DNA of 64,000 bases, taken from Acephala macrosclerotiorum. Its lineage: Eukaryota; Ascomycota; Leotiomycetes; Helotiales; Mollisiaceae. Location: contig MU119334.1 of the NCBI GenBank assembly GCA_014904845.1, positions 84,599 to 148,598 on the forward strand. The letters are read 5' to 3'. The position numbers and the translations under genes are program-made. Below the pieces are notes generated by a model. That model was not told where the DNA came from. It was given only the letters and a program-made list of their open reading frames with translations, and did no database searches. Shown in pieces: positions 60,221 through 64,000 of the stretch (position 1 is the first letter of the stretch; every line of letters starts with the position of its first letter).

Positions 60221-62715
60221 TGTGAGATCAAGCTCAAGGTGTATGGTATAAGTTTTCGTCAATGCTTTGACAACGTGAGGTCGGTACACCAAGGCCTAAA
60301 TGTAGCTGGTAGGGAAGAAAGAGCAGAGATGTGAGGTGCCCTCGTTCAATGATATATACGGACCAGCGGACAGCAGGTAAGACTCTTACCGTAAGAGTCT
60401 CTTCAAAAAGATGAATCCCTCGTCTTGCTTCACCTTGCCCGCCAATTGGAGCGACTCCAGGAAAAGATAAAATCCATTCGGTTCATATCAAAGCGACAAT
60501 TTGATACCAAGCATGCTCTTCACCCATAGCACACATGCTCGGCACTGGCGAATACCAATTACGGTCATGATCCAGTTTGAATGAGGGGGGGTGAGATAAT
60601 TCATCTCGACCCTGCGTCTTGGCCTACCTTCTTGCTCTGTGGATGGCACGGGTTCCGTCTGACAGATGCAGGCATAGGATGTGGATCAGGTTTCATCACT
60701 TGAATGATGTCGATCCCCCCCGCATTCCCCGCGTTTCTCTACCCCAGCAGCTCGTGAAACCCCTCCCGGGCGGCCGACATCCCGAGTTTATTCCATCTTT
60801 AAAGCTGCCGGCCGCACCACAGTATCTCTATCCGCTTCCTGGTGTCATATTCTTGTTGTCTAGGTGAGGGTGGATCAAGGACGACGGGCGATTTCCACAA
60901 TTCACAGGCGCTCTAGTATGTACGGCGGGAATAGCAAGACTAGATAGGGACAAGAAATTCTTCTATTGCCGGATGATGAAAGAAACGATCTCGTTTATCG
61001 AGTAAGAGTATGATGTTATTAGACTTTCGTGTGGTTTTAGTGCTGAGTAAGCACTGCAATGGATATTAATGTCCCCGCACTTAGCTAGATCTCATCACCT
61101 TAATCAATCAACCAGCTCATCAAGATCATCAAATATATCACTCAGATTGACAGACGTGTCAAATGTAATGCGATTGAACCTTTCCATTTATCTCGTCCGA
61201 GCCATCCGCCAGATTGCTGCTTCTTGAGTGGTACGGCAGATTGAAGCCAAGCAGAAGGCATCCGTGATATCTTCGTCAAGATCGCTTTGGTGGCAGGTCA
61301 ATTGATTTGGGATTGATTGCGGGCGGTTGTGGTTCGATGTTTACTTTCGGTTGGAAAATTCCTGACGCCGCTTTATGAAAGAGGACGACTCTTAAGGCAG
61401 CGATCGATTGATCTGATTGGGCCGAGCCGCCGAGGCTAACGGTAGTTTGACTTCTCTAATTACATGTTTATCTCATTAACACTTGTTCTCGTTTCTGGTC
61501 ATGGAAGGCCAATTGATTTAGGATCCAACCAGACATGTTTTTGTTCTTTTCATAGAGTTTCTACTTTTGTTTATTTGTCTTTGTCTAATCGAGGTCGTAT
61601 TGCGCGGTGACCCGGTACCTTGACTTGTCTCGTCTTGTCTTTCATTTATAGGCTGTGTCTACCGTTAGGCAATGGGTCTGTGGTAGCTTGGCCACCTTCT
61701 CCTTTCGTCCCCGGCGGTTACTCTTACTCGCTCAGTTCGCCCGCAGGCTACCTAGGAACTTTCATCTGTCCTAGCAGTTCCGTCCAGTTCGGGCATCGCG
61801 TCCCTGCCACTTCTATCCTAGCTATCTATCTATCTATCTATCTATCTAACTAGGGCTGATCTGTCTTCTGACTGTTTTACCAAGCGGAGCTGTGTCGTAC
61901 TCCCTTATTCCTGTCTTGAGCTCCTCCCACCTTGCTTGCCGACCCATGTCCGGTGACCGGGTACCGGCCGGCAAAGATGGTACATCCCACTGCCCCACGT
62001 GATAAAGCTATGAAAGCTGTTGAAGCTGTATTCGAACGGTATGTTGGTTCTAGTCTGTTCTGCGTATCTTTAAGATCATGTTGCGTTGCTATTGGTTCCT
62101 GTTCCGCATCATGAACTCTTCCCCTTGGTCACTCGCTTCCCCACATCTCCTATTTTTGCAACTCGCTTATACTGGTTCTATTCTGTACCTCCCGTCTATA
62201 CTTCATCTACAACCCTCTAATCTCCTTTCTACTCACCCTTTCCTTCCCGCTTCTGCCATCAACTTCCCTTCCCCTATCAGTATTTGCCACACAACTAACT
62301 TCTCACAATTACCTCCTCATGGCGAAATCAATCTCTTTCAACACAGCCACATAATGTCCACCACATAAACCCTAATCATATATAGAAACTAATATTTTAG
62401 AGTACGAGAGTAATAGTAAACTGTTGAAATTACAACAAAGAACTCAACCCCCAAGCTTTTCCCACAGTACCAAATCTCCTCAGGATTTTTCTAGTTGTAT
62501 TGGTGGTATCATGGCTAGTGGGGTCGCAATCTTTCGTTACCCGCAATGCTGGCGACGAGCGGGTAATACCATCCATGTCGCGAGCCCTCCCAGAACTCTC
62601 CAAGGCACTGAACACAGCACTCGCCACAGTATCCATACTCCTATTCACGAATACCCGACCTCGACTGATTCGATGGAATTCAAGAAAATCCCTTCTCCGC
62701 CATGTGGCCGTATCG
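60221..62715. other. Gene-poor region
   Basis: About 2.5 kb with short ORFs only. The left part is the GMC gene promoter. CACGTG occurs near 61995. Nothing else recognised apart from the microsatellite at 61822. Confidence 0.4.
61822..61848. repeat. (CTAT)n microsatellite
   Basis: Almost seven perfect CTAT tetranucleotide units in non-coding DNA. Confidence 0.95.
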
Positions 62716-63924
62716 TCAGCCTCTGACAAAGGTCAACCCATCAGTTCCATCCTTCTCTAATCGGACACGCAAATCTTTCGCCGCCTCTTGAAGCTCACAT
62801 ATGCTGTTCGCCCTGACGACAATTCTCTCCCAACCCTTTAACTGCGAGAAGAGTAAAGCCAAACTGCTCGACTTCCAGAGTCTCGCGCCACTGGCTGAAC
62901 TCATGATAATACTGAGGACGAGGAGAGCTGGACCCATTAGAACCACAATGACGGGGAGGATCAGCCACGCCCAGGAGACGTGAATGTATGTTTCAACCAA
63001 GGCCGCTGTACCCTGGGTGGGAGTTGCATTTACTCCTTCGCGGATGTTGTTCGTCATGCTGGTTGCAATGTTGCTCATGGTCTGCGAGATGTTTGGACTT
63101 GTCCAGAGCGCCCTGGTCGTGGCGTCTTGATTGGACGTGGTGAAGAACGTTGCAAGGAAGTCGGCGATTGTATTGTGATCATTAAGGTTGACCGTGAAGG
63201 TACGGTTGCTGTCAAAGCTCTCATCGTCAACGCTGAACGGATTGTACTAATGTTCATTCCAGTTATACACCTCAGAAGGCGACCGAAGCGAGAACTCAGA
63301 GATGTTCGACGTGTTGATGAGTCCATTAGACGCGGTGGCGTCGTGGTACCCTTTTGTACACCAGGTCAAGGAGCACTCGAGCGCCTCCGGCTTCTCCATG
63401 CTTCCGGTGGTGTTGGTCGCAGCCTCCTGGTCTATCCTGACGGCCGCAAGCTCCACAATGGTGTTGGCGATATTGATACTGTACAAGTGTCACCAGTCCT
63501 AGTAGTCACGTTGAAACCGGTCTAAGATCAGCCCCCAGAGCTGGTAGTCCGACCTCCCATTAACAGAAACCCGTTAGGCATGGTGTAGCTACATCTCTTG
63601 CTAGTATGGTTGCCTGAAACGCATGAAGTATTCACTAGATTGGTGACGTTTGCGCAGGCGCTGCAGATACCGAGATTGTAAAATGTAGGCCATGTGCAAT
63701 TCGCGGTTTGGCAGTTGAAATTGACGAGAGAGTCCGGTGAGTACATGCCGATCATTACAGCTCTTTGCATGGAGACATCGACGTTCTTTCCTGAATTTTG
63801 GGTCAGAGATTGATGATTGTTGCTGACTTGATGACGACTGGAAGCAGATCTCGTCCCCAATGAGATGACGAAAAGCAATCACATACGGTATGATCGAACT
63901 GGGAAACGTAAGAGTTGCGGCCAT
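62716..63924 (-). pseudogene. DUF3176-family membrane protein, disrupted and probably 5' incomplete
   Basis: Three stretches in minus-strand order carry the features of this fungal family. The first (63878-63531) holds the Cys-rich NFNCQTANCTWPTFYNLGIC segment. The second (63486-63250) contains ALECSLTWCTKGY. The third (to 62716) has VETYIHVSWAWLILPVIVVL, one TM segment, and GARLWKSSSLALLFSQLKGW. They are separated by TGA (63528-63530) and TAG (63522-63524), a frame change near 63490, and an in-frame TAG at 63247-63249 on whose two sides the reading frame is otherwise continuous. No GT..AG intron of normal size removes these. The usual N-terminal membrane segments are weak or missing, and the gene may extend off the window. 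Function of the family is unknown. Confidence 0.7.
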
Positions 63925-64000
63925 TACTCCCGGCCACTTTAAGCGAGCCCCTCAAAAGTCAGACCTCACTATTTAAAAAATTACCATTTAATCAAATATT

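Overview
The window is nuclear DNA of a filamentous ascomycete (Pezizomycotina). The evidence is the short introns (mostly 47-120 nt, GT..AG, often with a CTAAC-type branch site) and gene families typical of that group: Zn2Cys6 regulators, DUF6590, HET, the fungal rhodopsin-like 7TM family, DUF3176 and CBM18. Genus and species cannot be read from it. Most genes are multi-exon. I rebuilt exons by hand and checked reading phase across each junction, so coordinates give the whole CDS span and exons are listed in the evidence.

Layout. 1-4.4 kb: housekeeping-type genes on the minus strand (a partial Ser/Arg-rich protein, a cysteine-less UBC-fold protein, a CCDC124/Lso2 homologue). 4.4-10.5 kb: gene-poor, with one near-perfect 34-bp foldback element. 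10.5-17.8 kb: a DHA1-like MFS transporter and a UaY/Ppr1-type purine-utilisation regulator. 18.3-20.7 kb: a broken or badly fragmented chitin-binding (CBM18) locus.

21.0-34.7 kb is the most unusual part. A two-gene head-to-head module (a DUF6590 protein and an unnamed protein with a five-cysteine N-terminal cluster, called family X here) occurs three times: genes A/D, B/E and C/F. The first two copies are direct tandem duplicates, including promoters and 3' flanks. The third is inverted, and its DUF6590 gene is fused to C2H2 zinc fingers. A decayed 3' fragment of a fourth X copy lies between the second and third modules. All three family X genes share intron positions, and all three divergent promoters carry CACGTG. 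A HET-domain (incompatibility-type) gene follows directly.

37.9-50.5 kb: a secreted beta-propeller, a rhodopsin-like 7TM protein, a SulP anion transporter, two unrecognised disordered proteins (one split by a C10 tract) and an ankyrin fragment. 50.9-60.2 kb: four co-oriented metabolic genes (sugar porter, short-chain dehydrogenase, SMP-30 lactonase, GMC alcohol-oxidase-like flavoprotein) that look like a sugar/alcohol oxidation cluster; the porter has a mutated 5' splice site (AT instead of GT). The right edge holds a DUF3176 membrane protein gene with several stops, probably a pseudogene.
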